Counted from the stretch's first letter, positions 44,553-54,800 are shown. The stretch is DNA of 64,000 bases from Rhizobium subbaraonis (GCF_900220975.1 NZ_OBQD01000001.1:62001-126000), one strand, 5' to 3'. Numbers and translations are program-made. Notes: generated by a model from the letters alone, not told the origin.

Positions 44553-45431
44553 ATGGAACGGATGCCGAAGATCACCCAGGCGATGATCGACGCCTATGAC
44601 GAGTATACTCACCTCTCGCTCGACCGCCGTCGCTTCATGGAACGGCTGACGGCGCTTGCAGGATCGGCAGCCGGCGCTGCTGCCATCGCGCCGCTTCTGG
44701 CCGCCAACAGCGCCAGCGCGCAGATCGTCGCCGAAAGCGATTCGCGGCTCACGACCGAAGAGGTCAGCTGGGCGGCGCCCAAGGGGCAGATGAAGGGTTA
44801 CATCGCCCGGCTGAAGGATGCGCCCGGACCGCTCGGCGGCGTGATCGTCATCCACGAGAACCGCGGCCTCAATTCGCATATCCGCGATGTCGCCCGCCGC
44901 CTGGCGCTGGATGGCTTCGTCGCACTCGCCCCCGATTTTCTGTCGTTGGAAGGTGGAACGCCGGAAGACGAGGACAAGGCGCGCGAGATGTTCGGCAAGC
45001 TCGATCGCGCCGTCACCGTCGAAAATGCGGTTGCCACCGTCGCCTATCTCTCCGAACTCGACTGGGTCAACGGCAAGGTCGGCGCGATCGGCTTCTGCTG
45101 GGGCGGAGGGCTGGTCAACCAGCTGGCCGTCGCCGATCCCAACTTGAAGGCCGGTGTCGCCTATTACGGCGCCCAGCCGCCGGTAGAGGACGTACCGAAG
45201 ATCAAGGCTGCCGTTATGCTGCACTATGCCGGCCTCGACGAGCGCATCAACGCGGGCATCGATGCCTACAAAAAGGCGCTGGACGACAGCGGCAAGCCCT
45301 ATGAGCTCTTCGTCTACGAGGGCGTCAACCATGCCTTCAACAACGACACCTCCGCCGCCCGTTACGACAAGGCCGCGGCCGAGCTCGCCTGGCAGCGCAC
45401 GGTGGCGTTTCTGAAGAAGAACCTGGGATAG
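44553..45431 (+). CDS. Tat-exported dienelactone hydrolase family protein
   Basis: A 292-residue alpha/beta hydrolase with a twin-arginine-type signal (SLDRRRFMERLTALAGSAAG, then a hydrophobic stretch to NSASAQ). Dienelactone hydrolase marks: VIVIHENRGLN (oxyanion and Glu), GAIGFCWGGG with the nucleophilic Cys, YAGLDERIN (Asp) and EGVNHAFNND (His). Export is unusual for classical ClcD enzymes but common in this YghX-like branch. The start follows GGGAGAAG. It lies 162 bp after adhP; co-transcription is possible but not shown. Confidence 0.9.
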   Translation: MERMPKITQAMIDAYDEYTHLSLDRRRFMERLTALAGSAAGAAAIAPLLAANSASAQIVAESDSRLTTEEVSWAAPKGQMKGYIARLKDAPGPLGGVIVIHENRGLNSHIRDVARRLALDGFVALAPDFLSLEGGTPEDEDKAREMFGKLDRAVTVENAVATVAYLSELDWVNGKVGAIGFCWGGGLVNQLAVADPNLKAGVAYYGAQPPVEDVPKIKAAVMLHYAGLDERINAGIDAYKKALDDSGKPYELFVYEGVNHAFNNDTSAARYDKAAAELAWQRTVAFLKKNLG

Positions 45432-45501
45432 TTCACTGGCCAAGGGTAAGCCGCGGCGTGGAAGTGATGGATCATCGCAGCAGCCCGATGCGATGATCCC
45501 C

Positions 45502-46413
45502 TCAAGAGAACGTTGCGGCAGCTTGCTCTCCCACGCAGGCGCACACCGCTTCGGCGATGGCATCGGTTTCTTCCGCCTGCAGGATCCCCCGCCGCCAGGC
45601 CAGCCCGATCTCTCGGGCGGGCTGCGGGTCGGCGAAAGGGACGATGCGGATGGGGTTGCGCAGCGTCTCGGTCGGCACCGCGATCTCCGGGATCAGCGTC
45701 ATGCCCATGTCGTGCGACACCATCTGGAGCAGCGTTGCCATCGAGGTCGCGCCGAAATTGACGAGGCTGCGTTTGCCCGCCGTTCCGCAGACCGCAAGCG
45801 CCTGGTCGCGCAGGCAGTGCCCTTCCTCGAGAAGCAGTAGCCGGTCGACGTCGACGTCGGACTCGGAGAGCGGCGACATCAGCACTTCGCTGTCGTTCTC
45901 CGCCATCGCCATGAAGAAGCGGTCGCGGAAGAGCGGACGCGTCGCGATCACCTCGCTCTCGATCGGCAGTGCCACGATCACGAGGTCGAGCCGACCCTCG
46001 GAGAGATCGGCGATGAGGCGGTCGGTCACCGCCTCGCGCAGTTCGATCTGGATCGCCGGATAGGCGGTGCGCAGATGCGGCACGAGACGCGGCACGAGAT
46101 AGGGCGCCACCGTCGGGATGATCCCGAGCCGCATTAGCCCACCCAGCAGACCGTCGCTGCGCCGGGTCGTCTGCTCCAGCCGGTCCAGTTCGGCCAGGAT
46201 GGAGCGCACATGCGTCAACACCTCCTCGCCCTTGCGGGTCAGAAGCGTGTTGCCGCGCCCGCGCTCGACAAGCTTGACGCCGAGATTGGCCTCCATTTCG
46301 AGGATCTGCGCCGAGAGTGCGGGCTGGCTGACATGGGCAAGCTCTGCCGCCCGTCCGAAGTGCAGGGTGGAGGCGAGCGCATCGAAGTAGCGCATTTGAC
46401 GAACGGTAATCAT
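45502..46413 (-). CDS. oxyR: hydrogen peroxide-responsive LysR regulator
   Basis: A 303-residue LysR protein. The winged helix occupies residues 3-60 (VRQMRYFDALASTLHFGRAAEL, SQPALSAQILEMEANLGV). The OxyR redox pair is present as C200 in EEGHCLRDQAL and C209 in AVCGTAG, matching the E. coli C199/C208 spacing. Peroxide oxidation of this pair would activate the divergent catalase gene. The ATG at 46413 (MITVRQ) is set by the start of the helix-turn-helix. Confidence 0.94.
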   Translation of the reverse strand: MITVRQMRYFDALASTLHFGRAAELAHVSQPALSAQILEMEANLGVKLVERGRGNTLLTRKGEEVLTHVRSILAELDRLEQTTRRSDGLLGGLMRLGIIPTVAPYLVPRLVPHLRTAYPAIQIELREAVTDRLIADLSEGRLDLVIVALPIESEVIATRPLFRDRFFMAMAENDSEVLMSPLSESDVDVDRLLLLEEGHCLRDQALAVCGTAGKRSLVNFGATSMATLLQMVSHDMGMTLIPEIAVPTETLRNPIRIVPFADPQPAREIGLAWRRGILQAEETDAIAEAVCACVGEQAAATFS

Positions 46414-46610
46414 GATAGGTTTTTCTGATCGAAAATTAATGCAAATACAATTGGAAATTATCGTCGCGCGGTGGGACAAAGACTTGTTAGAAAAATTCCA
46501 GAGTGGGTCGGGCTTCATGGCAATGCCAAAAGGCTGCCCTAGGTTGGAAGGGCCGCGGCTTCGCCGGGCAGCCTTTCGGCAATGGATGCGACGAGAAACA
46601 GGAGGATCCC
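46414..46610. promoter_or_regulatory. oxyR-katA divergent control region
   Basis: The 197-bp gap between oxyR and the catalase gene contains an AT-rich block (about 46418-46470: TCGAAAATTAATGC, AATACAATTGGAAATTATCG) unlike its surroundings. This is where OxyR should bind and control both genes. I could not assign exact half-sites. Confidence 0.55.
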
Positions 46611-48095
46611 ATGTCAGATCGACCGACAATGACCACCACGGCCGGCGCGCCGGTAAGTGACAACCAGAACTCGCTGACGGCCGGCCCGCGCGGCGGCGTG
46701 ATGATCCAGGACTACCAGCTTCTCGAGAAGCTTGCCCACCAGAACCGCGAGCGCATTCCCGAACGCGTCGTCCATGCCAAGGGCTGGGGTGCCTACGGCA
46801 CGCTGAAGATTACCGGCGACATTTCGAAATACACCCGTGCCAAGGTCCTGCAGCCGGGCGCCGAGACGCCGATGATCGCCCGCTTCTCCACCGTCGCAGG
46901 CGAACTGGGCGCGGCCGACCACGAGCGCGACGTGCGCGGCTTTGCCCTGAAGTTCTACACCGAGGAAGGCAACTGGGACCTCGTAGGCAACAATACTCCA
47001 GTCTTCTTCGTCCGCGATCCCTACAAGTTCCCCGACTTCATCCACACGCAAAAGCGTCATCCGAAGACGAACCTGCGTTCGCCGACCGCGATGTGGGACT
47101 TCTGGTCGCTGTCGCCCGAAAGCCTGCACCAGACCACGATCCTGTTCTCCGACCGCGGCCTGCCGATCACCCCGATGCACATGAACGGCTACGGTTCGCA
47201 CACCTATTCGCTGTGGAACGATGCCGGCGAGCGGTTCTGGGTGAAGTTCCACTTCAAGACCCAGCAGGGCCACGAGCACTACACCAACGAGGTGGCCGAG
47301 GGCATCATCGGCAAGACCCGCGAGGGCTACCAGGAAGCGCTGTTCGGCGCCATCGAGGAGGGCAGGTTCCCGCGCTGGACGGTGCAGGTGCAGATCATGC
47401 CGGAAGCCGATGCGGACAAGACGCCCTACAACCCCTTCGACCTGACCAAGGTCTGGCCGCATGGCGACTATCCGCCGATCGACATCGGCGTCATGGAACT
47501 GAACCGCAACCCGGAGAACTATTTCGCCGAGATCGAGCAGGTCGCCTTCTCGCCGTCGAACATCGTCCCCGGCATCAGCCACTCGCCGGACAAGATGCTG
47601 CAGGCGCGCGTCTTCTCCTATGCCGACGCCCACCGCCACCGGCTCGGCACGCACTATGAGGCGCTGCCGGTCAACGCCCCGCGCTGTCCCGTCCATCACT
47701 ACCACAAGGACGGGCAGATGAACTTCTTCGGCCAGAAGACCGGCAACGTCGACGCCTACTACGAGCCGAACTCGGTCTCGGGGTCGGCCGCCGAGCTGCC
47801 GTCGGCCAAGGAGCCGCCGCTGAAGGTCTCGGGCGACATGGACCGCTACAACCACCGCATCGGCAATGACGACTATTCGCAGCCGCGCGCGCTCTTCAAT
47901 CTGTTCAACGACGAGCAGAAGGCGCGCCTGTTCTCGAACATCGCCGCGGCAATGGGCGGGGTACCGGGCGCCATCATCGAGCGCCAGATGGCCCACTACA
48001 GGCAGGTCCATCCGGACTATGAGGCCGGCGTCCGCGCCGCGCTGAAAACCGCACACGGCTACGAGGCCGACACGATCAGCACGGCGGCTGAGTAG
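46611..48095 (+). CDS. katA: monofunctional heme catalase
   Basis: Small-subunit clade 3 catalase of 494 residues that breaks down hydrogen peroxide. The catalytic His lies in [12 protein letters not shown] near residue 59, the Asn in [18 protein letters not shown], and the heme-ligand Tyr is Y337 in [12 protein letters not shown]. The family end [13 protein letters not shown] is present. An AGGAGG site precedes the ATG. It diverges from oxyR, which is expected to induce it under peroxide. A terminator follows at 48230. Confidence 0.95.
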   Translation: MSDRPTMTTTAGAPVSDNQNSLTAGPRGGVMIQDYQLLEKLAHQNRERIPERVVHAKGWGAYGTLKITGDISKYTRAKVLQPGAETPMIARFSTVAGELGAADHERDVRGFALKFYTEEGNWDLVGNNTPVFFVRDPYKFPDFIHTQKRHPKTNLRSPTAMWDFWSLSPESLHQTTILFSDRGLPITPMHMNGYGSHTYSLWNDAGERFWVKFHFKTQQGHEHYTNEVAEGIIGKTREGYQEALFGAIEEGRFPRWTVQVQIMPEADADKTPYNPFDLTKVWPHGDYPPIDIGVMELNRNPENYFAEIEQVAFSPSNIVPGISHSPDKMLQARVFSYADAHRHRLGTHYEALPVNAPRCPVHHYHKDGQMNFFGQKTGNVDAYYEPNSVSGSAAELPSAKEPPLKVSGDMDRYNHRIGNDDYSQPRALFNLFNDEQKARLFSNIAAAMGGVPGAIIERQMAHYRQVHPDYEAGVRAALKTAHGYEADTISTAAE

Positions 48096-48229
48096 ATCCG
48101 CAGGCATGTCGCGCAAAAGTGTGCCGCGGTTTTGCGACAACGACATGCGCAAGAAAGCGGCAAAGCGCGTCGCGTGATCCTTTGACAGGCGCCGCGCTTC
48201 GTCCGACGAGCGTGGAAGTGAGGCAGGAG

Positions 48230-48255
48230 AAAGCCGGGCGATAAGCCCGGCTTTT
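48230..48255 (+). terminator. rho-independent terminator after katA
   Basis: AAAGCCGGGC-GATAA-GCCCGGCTTTTG is a perfect 10-bp stem with a short T run, about 135 bp after the katA stop. Confidence 0.8.
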
Positions 48256-48358
48256 GCATGTTGCGTGTCGTGGGATGTTGCGAAAGGCATATGCCGGCCA
48301 TGCCGGTCTGCCTGATACGGCCAGGGTCAAGGTGCCGTCGGGCGGCGTTTGCCGCCGC

Positions 48359-49312
48359 CTACCAGCCCGGCAGGATGTGCCCCGGCCGCAGCCGCGGCAG
48401 GCGCGGGAAGGTCTTGACCTCGGCATCGGGCAGGTCGTCGTTGACGGCAAGTGGGGAAATGTTGTCGAGACAGGCGGTAATGTGGCTGGTGATGGCGTTC
48501 ATCAGCGACGTCGACAGGCCCGCGCGCTTCATGATGCCGATCTGCACCGGCGCCAGCGGTGGGAAACCGTCGGCCTGCGTCAGCACGCGCATGCCCGGCC
48601 GCAGCGCTGATTCCGGCAGCACCGAGACAGCCATTCCGGCCATGACGGCGGCAGCGACGACCGTCGACGACCAGCTCGTGAACAGAACCTGGTATTCGCG
48701 CCCCACCGAATCGAGCGCGGCGCAGGCGATCTGCCGCCACTGACAGTCGCGCCGGCCGACGGCCAGCGGCACCGGCGCATTTTCCGGCAGAGGGTGGTTT
48801 GCGGACATGACCCAGCAAAGCGGCTCCGTCCGGACCACGTCTGAATGGCGAAGCCGCGGATTGTGCGTCACGAGCGCGATGTCCAGTTCGCCCTTGTTCA
48901 TCTTTTCAGCCAGATCCACGGAAGGCTCGCAGACGATGTAGAGCTCGACATTGGGATGCGTCTTGGCAAACCTCATGATGATTTCGGGCATGTAGCGGTC
49001 GGCATAGTCGTCGGGCGTGCCGATGCGCAGGGTACCTTCGAGACGGTTGTCGTCGAAGGCCGCGATCGCCTCGTTGTTGAGGCGGATCATCCGCCGTGCG
49101 AAGTTGAGCAGCCGCTCCCCTTCCGCGGTCAGGCGATTGCCGCGGCCGTCCTTCATGAACAGTTGCTTGCCGATGCGTTCCTCCAGCCGGCGCATCTGCA
49201 TGGAGACGGCGGACTGGGTCTTGAAGACGCGGTCCGCGGCCTTCGTGAAGGATCCGGTATCGGCGATTGCAACGAAGGTCTGCAACTGATCGATGTCTAG
49301 CGGAGCGGACAT
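48359..49312 (-). CDS. LysR family regulator, LsrB/VtlR-like
   Basis: A 317-residue LysR regulator. Winged helix: IDQLQTFVAIADTGSFTKAADRVFKTQSAVSMQ. Effector domain: LRIGTPDDYADRYMPEI, CEPSVDLAEKM, VGRRDCQWRQIACAALDS, FTSWSSTVVAAAV. These blocks match the rhizobial LsrB / Brucella-Agrobacterium VtlR group as I recall it, including cysteines at positions where LsrB senses oxidation. VtlR controls small DUF1127 proteins and AbcR sRNAs; here a DUF1127 gene diverges from it. It could be the orthologue or a paralogue, so I give no symbol. Confidence 0.88.
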   Translation of the reverse strand: MSAPLDIDQLQTFVAIADTGSFTKAADRVFKTQSAVSMQMRRLEERIGKQLFMKDGRGNRLTAEGERLLNFARRMIRLNNEAIAAFDDNRLEGTLRIGTPDDYADRYMPEIIMRFAKTHPNVELYIVCEPSVDLAEKMNKGELDIALVTHNPRLRHSDVVRTEPLCWVMSANHPLPENAPVPLAVGRRDCQWRQIACAALDSVGREYQVLFTSWSSTVVAAAVMAGMAVSVLPESALRPGMRVLTQADGFPPLAPVQIGIMKRAGLSTSLMNAITSHITACLDNISPLAVNDDLPDAEVKTFPRLPRLRPGHILPGW

Positions 49313-49581
49313 GGCGGTTTTCCATCAGAGTGTTTGATAGATACTATTAAAAACATTCGTTGGACTGATCAATGTCATTTTGCGACAAAGGGCCAGCAAG
49401 ATGAACATCACCTCAGTGACGGGCATCTTGGGGACATTACCATCCCGTACGGCCTCCAGCCGGGATGGGCCTTATTTGAGAAGACCTAAACCTTTTGACG
49501 CCTGCCGATCCGCGGCCGGCGAACACATCATGCGTGCGCAATTGCCCGATGGGCGCGGCGCACCGGAAAGGAGAAAATGCC
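49313..49581. promoter_or_regulatory. divergent control region between LysR and DUF1127 genes
   Basis: AT-rich stretch next to the LysR start with a short dyad TGATAG-ATA-CTATTA (49335-49349) and a nearby TGATCA (49366-49371). These are candidate LysR half-sites. No sRNA gene with a clear terminator was seen in this gap. Confidence 0.4.
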
Positions 49582-49878
49582 ATGCGCACCATCGACAGCC
49601 GCATAGACCTCGATATTGCCGCCGCGCGCGGAAGCGCTCCGTCGCTGCCCTCCCGCCTTTTCCAGTTTGCCGTCCGTGCAATGCGTACATGGCGAAACCG
49701 TGCCGCCGTGAACCGGCTTCACGATCTCGACGACTGGCAGCTGCGCGACATCGGGCTCGAACGCTCGGACGTGAAGGACGCGCTGACGTCGACGTTCTTT
49801 GCCGATCCCGGCCTGCATCTGACGATCGCATCGCGCGAGCGCGCGCAACGCTACCTCCGGAACGGTCGCCGCGACTGA
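49582..49878 (+). CDS. DUF1127 domain protein
   Basis: A 98-residue protein whose middle holds the DUF1127 motif: MRTWRNRAAVNRLHDLDDWQLRDIGLERSDV. The N and C termini are longer than in the 47-residue short forms. DUF1127 proteins of Agrobacterium and Rhodobacter bind RNA or influence phosphate and carbon metabolism and sRNA turnover. An AAAGGAG site precedes the ATG. It diverges from the LsrB/VtlR-like gene, the class known to control DUF1127 genes, and ends in a strong terminator. Confidence 0.9.
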   Translation: MRTIDSRIDLDIAAARGSAPSLPSRLFQFAVRAMRTWRNRAAVNRLHDLDDWQLRDIGLERSDVKDALTSTFFADPGLHLTIASRERAQRYLRNGRRD

Positions 49879-49928
49879 GGCCGTTCCCAGCTTCCCCGCA
49901 GGGTGAGAGCCAATAACCCTGCCGCTTG

Positions 49929-49967
49929 CCCGGCGTGTGACCGTTCGCGGTCCCGCCGGGTTTTTTT
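49929..49967 (+). terminator. strong terminator after the DUF1127 gene
   Basis: CCCGGCG...CGCCGGG encloses a second stem GACCG-TTCG-CGGTC and is followed by seven T. It lies 50 bp after the stop. Confidence 0.92.
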
Positions 49968-49977
49968 GTTGGCCGGG

Positions 49978-50859
49978 CTATTTGTCGATGTCGGGCGCGC
50001 CCTTCTTCGGATCCGCCTTCGGCGTAGCGTCGCTCTCCGGCGTCTTGCTCATCGTGTTGAAGATGTTTTCGATGTTCTTCTGATAGTCCTTCTGCATCTC
50101 CAGCCCCGCATCGAACAGGGTGTTGACGAAGCTCGTCAACGAATCGGCCGGTGTTGTGCCCTTCTCGGGCGTGGGCGGGCCTTCGGCTTTTCCGCCGCTC
50201 ATCGCCGTCATCATGTCGGAAAACGCCTTTGCGAAAGGATTGTCCGCAAAGGGATCCTGCGGTGCCTTCTTCTCGCCCCCCGTTCCGAAGAACGCCTGCG
50301 TGAAGGGATTGTCGAACGGGTTGGCGAAGGGGACGCCCTGGGGTTCGGGCTTCTTCGCCATGCCGGTCGCTTCCATCCATTGTTGCATGGCGGCGGCCCA
50401 GGGATTGTCCATGCCCGGCTGCGTGGCCCCGAGGAACGGCGCCATGGATTGCTTAAACAATCCGCCCATCAGCGTGTTGGCGACGACGGGCAGCATCTGC
50501 TTGTAGATTTCCTGGCCGATGCCCGTCATCTGCGCGGCCTGGGCGGCGATCGCCCGCGACACGTCCTTGGAGCCGAAGAACTGGCCGAGCAGGTCGTTGC
50601 CCGCCTCGATGCCCTTGGGGCTGAAGGCCTTCGTCACGTCCTCGAAATATTTGACGTGATCACCCGAAGATAGCGCCTTCATGAAGCCGCCGAAATCGTA
50701 CGGGTTCATCGTGCTGCGCTTCATGCCTTCGGAAAACGCCGGCATCAGCGCCGAGATTGCCTCGTTCGCCTGTTTCTGCGCCAGCCCGAACTGCTTTGCC
50801 ATCACGTCCAGAGCACTGCCGTTCTGGGCCTTCAGCATCAAATCGTACAGTGCGATCAT
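49978..50859 (-). CDS. DUF937 domain protein
   Basis: A 293-residue protein. The first 170 residues are helical with the DUF937-type pattern (MIALYDLMLKAQNGSALDVMAKQFGL, ISALMPAFSEGMKR, GQEIYKQMLPVVANTLMGGL). The rest is rich in Pro, Asn and Phe with repeated NPF/NPFxxAF motifs (NPFDNPFTQAFFG, NPFAKAFSDMM) and ends in a charged tail. Related rhizobial proteins are reported near granule or stress functions, but the role is unknown. I start at 50859 with AAAGGATC upstream. It lies 126 bp downstream of gshA on the same strand. Confidence 0.78.
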   Translation of the reverse strand: MIALYDLMLKAQNGSALDVMAKQFGLAQKQANEAISALMPAFSEGMKRSTMNPYDFGGFMKALSSGDHVKYFEDVTKAFSPKGIEAGNDLLGQFFGSKDVSRAIAAQAAQMTGIGQEIYKQMLPVVANTLMGGLFKQSMAPFLGATQPGMDNPWAAAMQQWMEATGMAKKPEPQGVPFANPFDNPFTQAFFGTGGEKKAPQDPFADNPFAKAFSDMMTAMSGGKAEGPPTPEKGTTPADSLTSFVNTLFDAGLEMQKDYQKNIENIFNTMSKTPESDATPKADPKKGAPDIDK

Positions 50860-50985
50860 AGCCGATCCTTTCGTCATTGTGCGGGCGGGTTCGCGCCCCG
50901 GCACATGCAGATGCATGTCCTTGCACTATAACGACAACGGAGATGACTGGAACCGGATTCTTGAGGCAGCCCGGTCGCAGCGACC

Positions 50986-52359
50986 TCAGTACTGATAGTC
51001 GGTGAAGACCGGCTCGACCGAACTGTTCCAGCGGCCGTTGTAGCGGGCGAGCATGTCTTCGGCGAGCGTCGACTTCTTGGCCAGAACCTCGTCCAGCGGC
51101 GAGAGAAAGATCGTTTCGTCCACGCCGTCTCCGTTCAGCCGGTTTCGCGCCGAAAGGCCGGAACGGGAGATCGAAATCACCTCGCGGGCGATGTCCCACA
51201 GCGACAGGCCGCGATGGCGCGCGTTCAGCCCTTGCGCGGGGACGGCATCGCGAAGGGCCGAGACCTCCTCGACGGTCCAGTCGCGCGTCAGGTCTTCGGC
51301 GGCGAGAAGTGCGGTGTCGTCGTAAAGCAGCCCGACCCAGAAGGCCGGCAGCGCACAGATGCGCCGCCAGGGGCCGCCATCGGCGCCGCGCATTTCCAGG
51401 AAACGCTTCAGCCGCACGTCCGGAAACAGCGTCGAGAGGTGGTTGGTCCAGTCGCCCATATTGGGCTCCCAGTCGGCGATCTCGCCCTTCAGGGCGCCCG
51501 CCATGAACTGGCGGAAGGTGACATGCGTGCAGTCGTGATACTTGCCGTCGCGCACGACGAAGTACATCGGCACGTCCAGCGCCCACTCGACGTAGTTCTC
51601 GAAGCCGAAATCGGCGGCGAAGGCGAAGGGGATGAGGCCGGAACGGTTGTTGTCGGTGTCGCGCCAGATCTCGCCGCGCCAGGAAAGCAGGCCGTTCGGC
51701 TTGCCGTCGGTAAAGGGAGACGAGGCGAAGAGCGCGGTGGCGAGCGCTTGCAGCTTCAGCGACACCTGCATCTTGCGGCGCATGTCTTCTTCGGAGGCGA
51801 AGTCGAGGTTCACCTGGATCGTGCAGGTGCGGTACATCATGTCCAGGCCGTGGCGGCCGACCTTCGGCATGTAGCGCGTCATGATCTCGTAGCGCGACTT
51901 GGGCATCACCGGCGTCTCTGCCAGCGTCCACTTCGGGCTGCCGCCCATGCCGAGGAAGCGGATGCCGAGCGGTTCGGCGATCTCGCGCAGCGTCGCCAGA
52001 TGCTGGTTGGATTCCTTGCAGGTCTGGTGCAGGTTTTCGAGCGGCGCGCCGGAAAGCTCGAACTGGCCGCCCGGCTCCAGCGAGATCGCGCCGGCGCCGG
52101 AGGGGCCCGCGAGCCCGATGATGTTGTCGCCGTCCATGATCGGCTCCCAGCCGGTCTTGGCCTGCATGCCGTTCAAAAGTGCCGAGATGCTGCGTTCGCC
52201 GAAATAGGGAACGGGAGTGTGATCGGCGGTGAAGAAGACGAACTTCTCATGCTCCGTGCCGATGCGGAAATCTGCCTTCGGCTTGCAGCCGGAAGCGAGA
52301 TAGTCGGTCATTTCCGCCGTCGAGCGAACCGGCGTCTGGTCGGTGGTATCGCGAGCCAT
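50986..52359 (-). CDS. gshA: glutamate-cysteine ligase, plant/alphaproteobacterial type
   Basis: First enzyme of glutathione synthesis, 457 residues, joining L-Glu and L-Cys with ATP. It belongs to the plant-like class: RIGTEHEKFVFF near residue 33, SLEPGGQFELSGAPL with the catalytic acids near 96, MYRTCTIQVNLDFASE, and FMAGALKGEIADWEPN. It shares the DWTNHLSTLFPDVRLK block. It is located downstream of rsmE, with a likely terminator between them. Its product supports the GST and formaldehyde-type proteins seen elsewhere in this window. Confidence 0.96.
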   Translation of the reverse strand: MARDTTDQTPVRSTAEMTDYLASGCKPKADFRIGTEHEKFVFFTADHTPVPYFGERSISALLNGMQAKTGWEPIMDGDNIIGLAGPSGAGAISLEPGGQFELSGAPLENLHQTCKESNQHLATLREIAEPLGIRFLGMGGSPKWTLAETPVMPKSRYEIMTRYMPKVGRHGLDMMYRTCTIQVNLDFASEEDMRRKMQVSLKLQALATALFASSPFTDGKPNGLLSWRGEIWRDTDNNRSGLIPFAFAADFGFENYVEWALDVPMYFVVRDGKYHDCTHVTFRQFMAGALKGEIADWEPNMGDWTNHLSTLFPDVRLKRFLEMRGADGGPWRRICALPAFWVGLLYDDTALLAAEDLTRDWTVEEVSALRDAVPAQGLNARHRGLSLWDIAREVISISRSGLSARNRLNGDGVDETIFLSPLDEVLAKKSTLAEDMLARYNGRWNSSVEPVFTDYQY

Positions 52360-52462
52360 GGGCGTCTTCTTAAAGAGGTGGAACCGGACCGGAAGGTCAG
52401 GCAGGTGAGGGTGCTTGAACCGTAATTAAGTGCGGTGCAAGCAAATTTCTTTCAAGATACCT

Positions 52463-52516
52463 TCAAAAAAACAGAAACGCCGTTCGCGGACCAGCCTTTG
52501 TCGCAGCCGGTCCGCG
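52463..52516 (-). terminator. terminator downstream of rsmE
   Basis: On the minus strand CGCGGACC...GGTCCGCG forms an 8-bp stem (52485-52516) followed by a TTTCTGTTTTTTTG tail (to 52463). It would separate rsmE from gshA, which then needs its own promoter. Confidence 0.65.
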
Positions 52517-52542
52517 GGCCATTTCCAGGCGGCATCCGGTAG

Positions 52543-53280
52543 TTATTTCCAGTCGCCAATGGTCGCCTGGATCACCGCCATCGCGGCGACGGCGGCCGTA
52601 TCGGCCCGCAGGATGCGTGGGCCGAGCGGAATCGCGGTCACGAATGGCAATCCGCGCAGCAATGTTCGTTCTGCGTCGGAAAAGCCGCCTTCCGGACCGA
52701 CAAGAAGGGCAAGCTTGCGTTCGGTGACCGCCTTGAGCGCGGAAAGCGGGTTCTGGCTGTCGTGCCCCTCGTCACAGAAGATGAGGCGGCGATCCTGCGG
52801 CCAGTCCTCAAGCAGGTCCTCCAGTTTTCTCGGCGCGGCCACGGCAGGAATGGAGAGGATGCCGCATTGCTCGGCCGCTTCCACGACGTTCGCCTCGATC
52901 CGCTCGATGCTGGTGATCTTGCCCTGCACGTGTTGCGTCATGACCGGCTGCAGCACGCCGGCGCCCATCTCCACCGCCTTCTGGACGAGATAGTCGAGCC
53001 TGCCCACCTTCAATGGCGCAAAGAGGTAGTGCAGGTCGCAGGCCGCGGGCTGCGGCCGCACTTGCCCAGTGGCAGTCAGCAGCAGGCGTTTTCGGGTCGG
53101 ATAGGAGACCGTGGCCGTCCATTCGCCGTCGCGGCCGTTGAAGACCAGCAGTTCCGATCCGTCCTCCAGCCTCAGCACGTTGGCGAGATAGTGGAACTGG
53201 TCCTTCGACACCTCGAAGGCGCTGCCGGCAGCGAGATCGGCTTCGACGAACAGGCGTTGCATGCGGTAGTTGGCGCGCAT
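52543..53280 (-). CDS. rsmE: 16S rRNA m3U1498 methyltransferase
   Basis: SPOUT-class methyltransferase of 245 residues acting on the small ribosomal subunit. Marks: an N-terminal PUA-like part ([25 protein letters not shown]), [25 protein letters not shown], and the knot [14 protein letters not shown] with [16 protein letters not shown]. It starts at [14 protein letters not shown], 11 bp after the PiT gene, so both are probably in one transcript. Confidence 0.95.
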   Translation of the reverse strand: MRANYRMQRLFVEADLAAGSAFEVSKDQFHYLANVLRLEDGSELLVFNGRDGEWTATVSYPTRKRLLLTATGQVRPQPAACDLHYLFAPLKVGRLDYLVQKAVEMGAGVLQPVMTQHVQGKITSIERIEANVVEAAEQCGILSIPAVAAPRKLEDLLEDWPQDRRLIFCDEGHDSQNPLSALKAVTERKLALLVGPEGGFSDAERTLLRGLPFVTAIPLGPRILRADTAAVAAMAVIQATIGDWK

Positions 53281-53291
53281 TGTGTATTCCG

Positions 53292-54800
53292 TCAGCCAAA
53301 GAGCGCGTTGAGGATGCTGAACACGATTGCCCCCGACATTGCGGTCAGCGGCACCGTGATGATCCATGCGGCGATGATGGTCATGAAATGCGACCGGCGC
53401 ACCAGGCGGCGTCGCCGGGTTTCCTCGGGATTGTAGTCTTCCGGCTCCTCGCTTGCGACAGCGATCATGCCGCCGCGCTTGCGGATGTAGTCCAGGCGCC
53501 GCCGTGAGCGAGAGGTGTACCATTCGCGGAAGAAGCCGACGCCGAAGACGGAGCCGACGGCAACATGCGTCGAGCTCACCGGCATGCCGAGCGCGGTTGC
53601 GACGAGTACCGTGACGGCGGCCGAAAGGGCGACGCAGTAGGCCCGCATCGGATTGAGCTTGGTGATGTCCTTGCCGACGATGTCGATCAGCTTCGGCCCG
53701 AACAGCAAGAGGCCGATGGCGATGCCGAACGCGCCGATCAGCATCACCCATCGCGGCAGGCCGTCGCCGCTTGCCGCCTGCAGGTTGTCCGTCGCATGAA
53801 CGATCGCCGCCAGCGGCCCGATCGCGTTCGAAACGTCGTTGGCGCCGTGGGCGAAGGAGAGCAGGACGGCGGAAAAGATCAGCGGCACGCGAAAGAGCGT
53901 GCGAAGCGACTGGTTGCGGTTCTCAAGCCCGATCGACTGGCGGGCGATGTAGGGAATGCTTACCGCATAGACGAGCCCGCCGGCGGCAAGGCCGATGAGC
54001 AGTGATTGGCCAAGGCCGAGATCCGTCATGTGCGCCAGTGGGCTGATCAGGAGATAGGCGGCGAAGCTGCCGGTCATCAGGCCGATCAGCACCGGAACCC
54101 AGCGCCGTGCCGCGACGATCTTGTCGTCGCGGTAGACGATCGTTTCCTTGATGAAGAAGAGGAACAGCGCGGCGATCATGCCGCCCAGCAGCGGCGAGAC
54201 GACCCAGCTCGTGGCGATGCCGGACATCAGCGCCCAATCGACCGAAGTGGGCCCGGCGGCCGCAATGCCCGCGCCCATGACGGCGCCGACGATGGCGTGC
54301 GTCGTCGAGATCGGTGCGCCCAGGCGTGTGGCGATGTTGATCCAGCCCGCAGCAGCCAGCAATGCGGCCAGCATGGCCCAGATGAGCGTCGACGCCGGCA
54401 TCGACGAGGGCGGGATGATGCCTTCCGAAATCGTTGCGACGACATTTTGCCCCGCGATCATCGCCCCGAGCGTCTCGAAGATCGCCGCGATGACCAGCGC
54501 AGCACCCATGGTGAGCGCGCGGGAGCCCACGGCGGGGCTGACATTGTTCGCGACGTCGTTCGCACCGATGTTCATCGCCATGTAGGCGGCGAGTGCCGCG
54601 CCGGCGACGATGATGGCAGCCCCCGGCTGGTCGATGACGTACGAGCCGGCCATGATCATCGCAAGCGCTAGGAAGATCATCCCGATGCCGGGCGCAACGA
54701 GGCCGCGCGAGACGAAATGCGTCGCCTCCTCGACACGCGTCAGCTTGTCGAGGTCCTTGTCAAGCGTCGGTTTTGTCAGCCGTTTGGGGGAATTCTGCAT
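53292..54800 (-). CDS. PiT family inorganic phosphate transporter
   Basis: Low-affinity phosphate (metal phosphate) permease of 502 residues with about 11 helices. The duplicated PD001131 signature appears as [21 protein letters not shown] and [18 protein letters not shown], and further family blocks are [16 protein letters not shown] and [17 protein letters not shown] charged cytoplasmic loop ([29 protein letters not shown]) precedes the last helix. The ATG at 54800 has TTGGAG upstream; a GTG at 54818 is an alternative. No PhoU-like (Pit accessory) gene is adjacent. Confidence 0.93.
   Translation of the reverse strand: MQNSPKRLTKPTLDKDLDKLTRVEEATHFVSRGLVAPGIGMIFLALAMIMAGSYVIDQPGAAIIVAGAALAAYMAMNIGANDVANNVSPAVGSRALTMGAALVIAAIFETLGAMIAGQNVVATISEGIIPPSSMPASTLIWAMLAALLAAAGWINIATRLGAPISTTHAIVGAVMGAGIAAAGPTSVDWALMSGIATSWVVSPLLGGMIAALFLFFIKETIVYRDDKIVAARRWVPVLIGLMTGSFAAYLLISPLAHMTDLGLGQSLLIGLAAGGLVYAVSIPYIARQSIGLENRNQSLRTLFRVPLIFSAVLLSFAHGANDVSNAIGPLAAIVHATDNLQAASGDGLPRWVMLIGAFGIAIGLLLFGPKLIDIVGKDITKLNPMRAYCVALSAAVTVLVATALGMPVSSTHVAVGSVFGVGFFREWYTSRSRRRLDYIRKRGGMIAVASEEPEDYNPEETRRRRLVRRSHFMTIIAAWIITVPLTAMSGAIVFSILNALFG

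Noticed and set aside
46614-48290. 558-codon minus-strand frame opposite katA
   Set aside because: It covers the whole catalase gene on the other strand and encodes no recognisable family.
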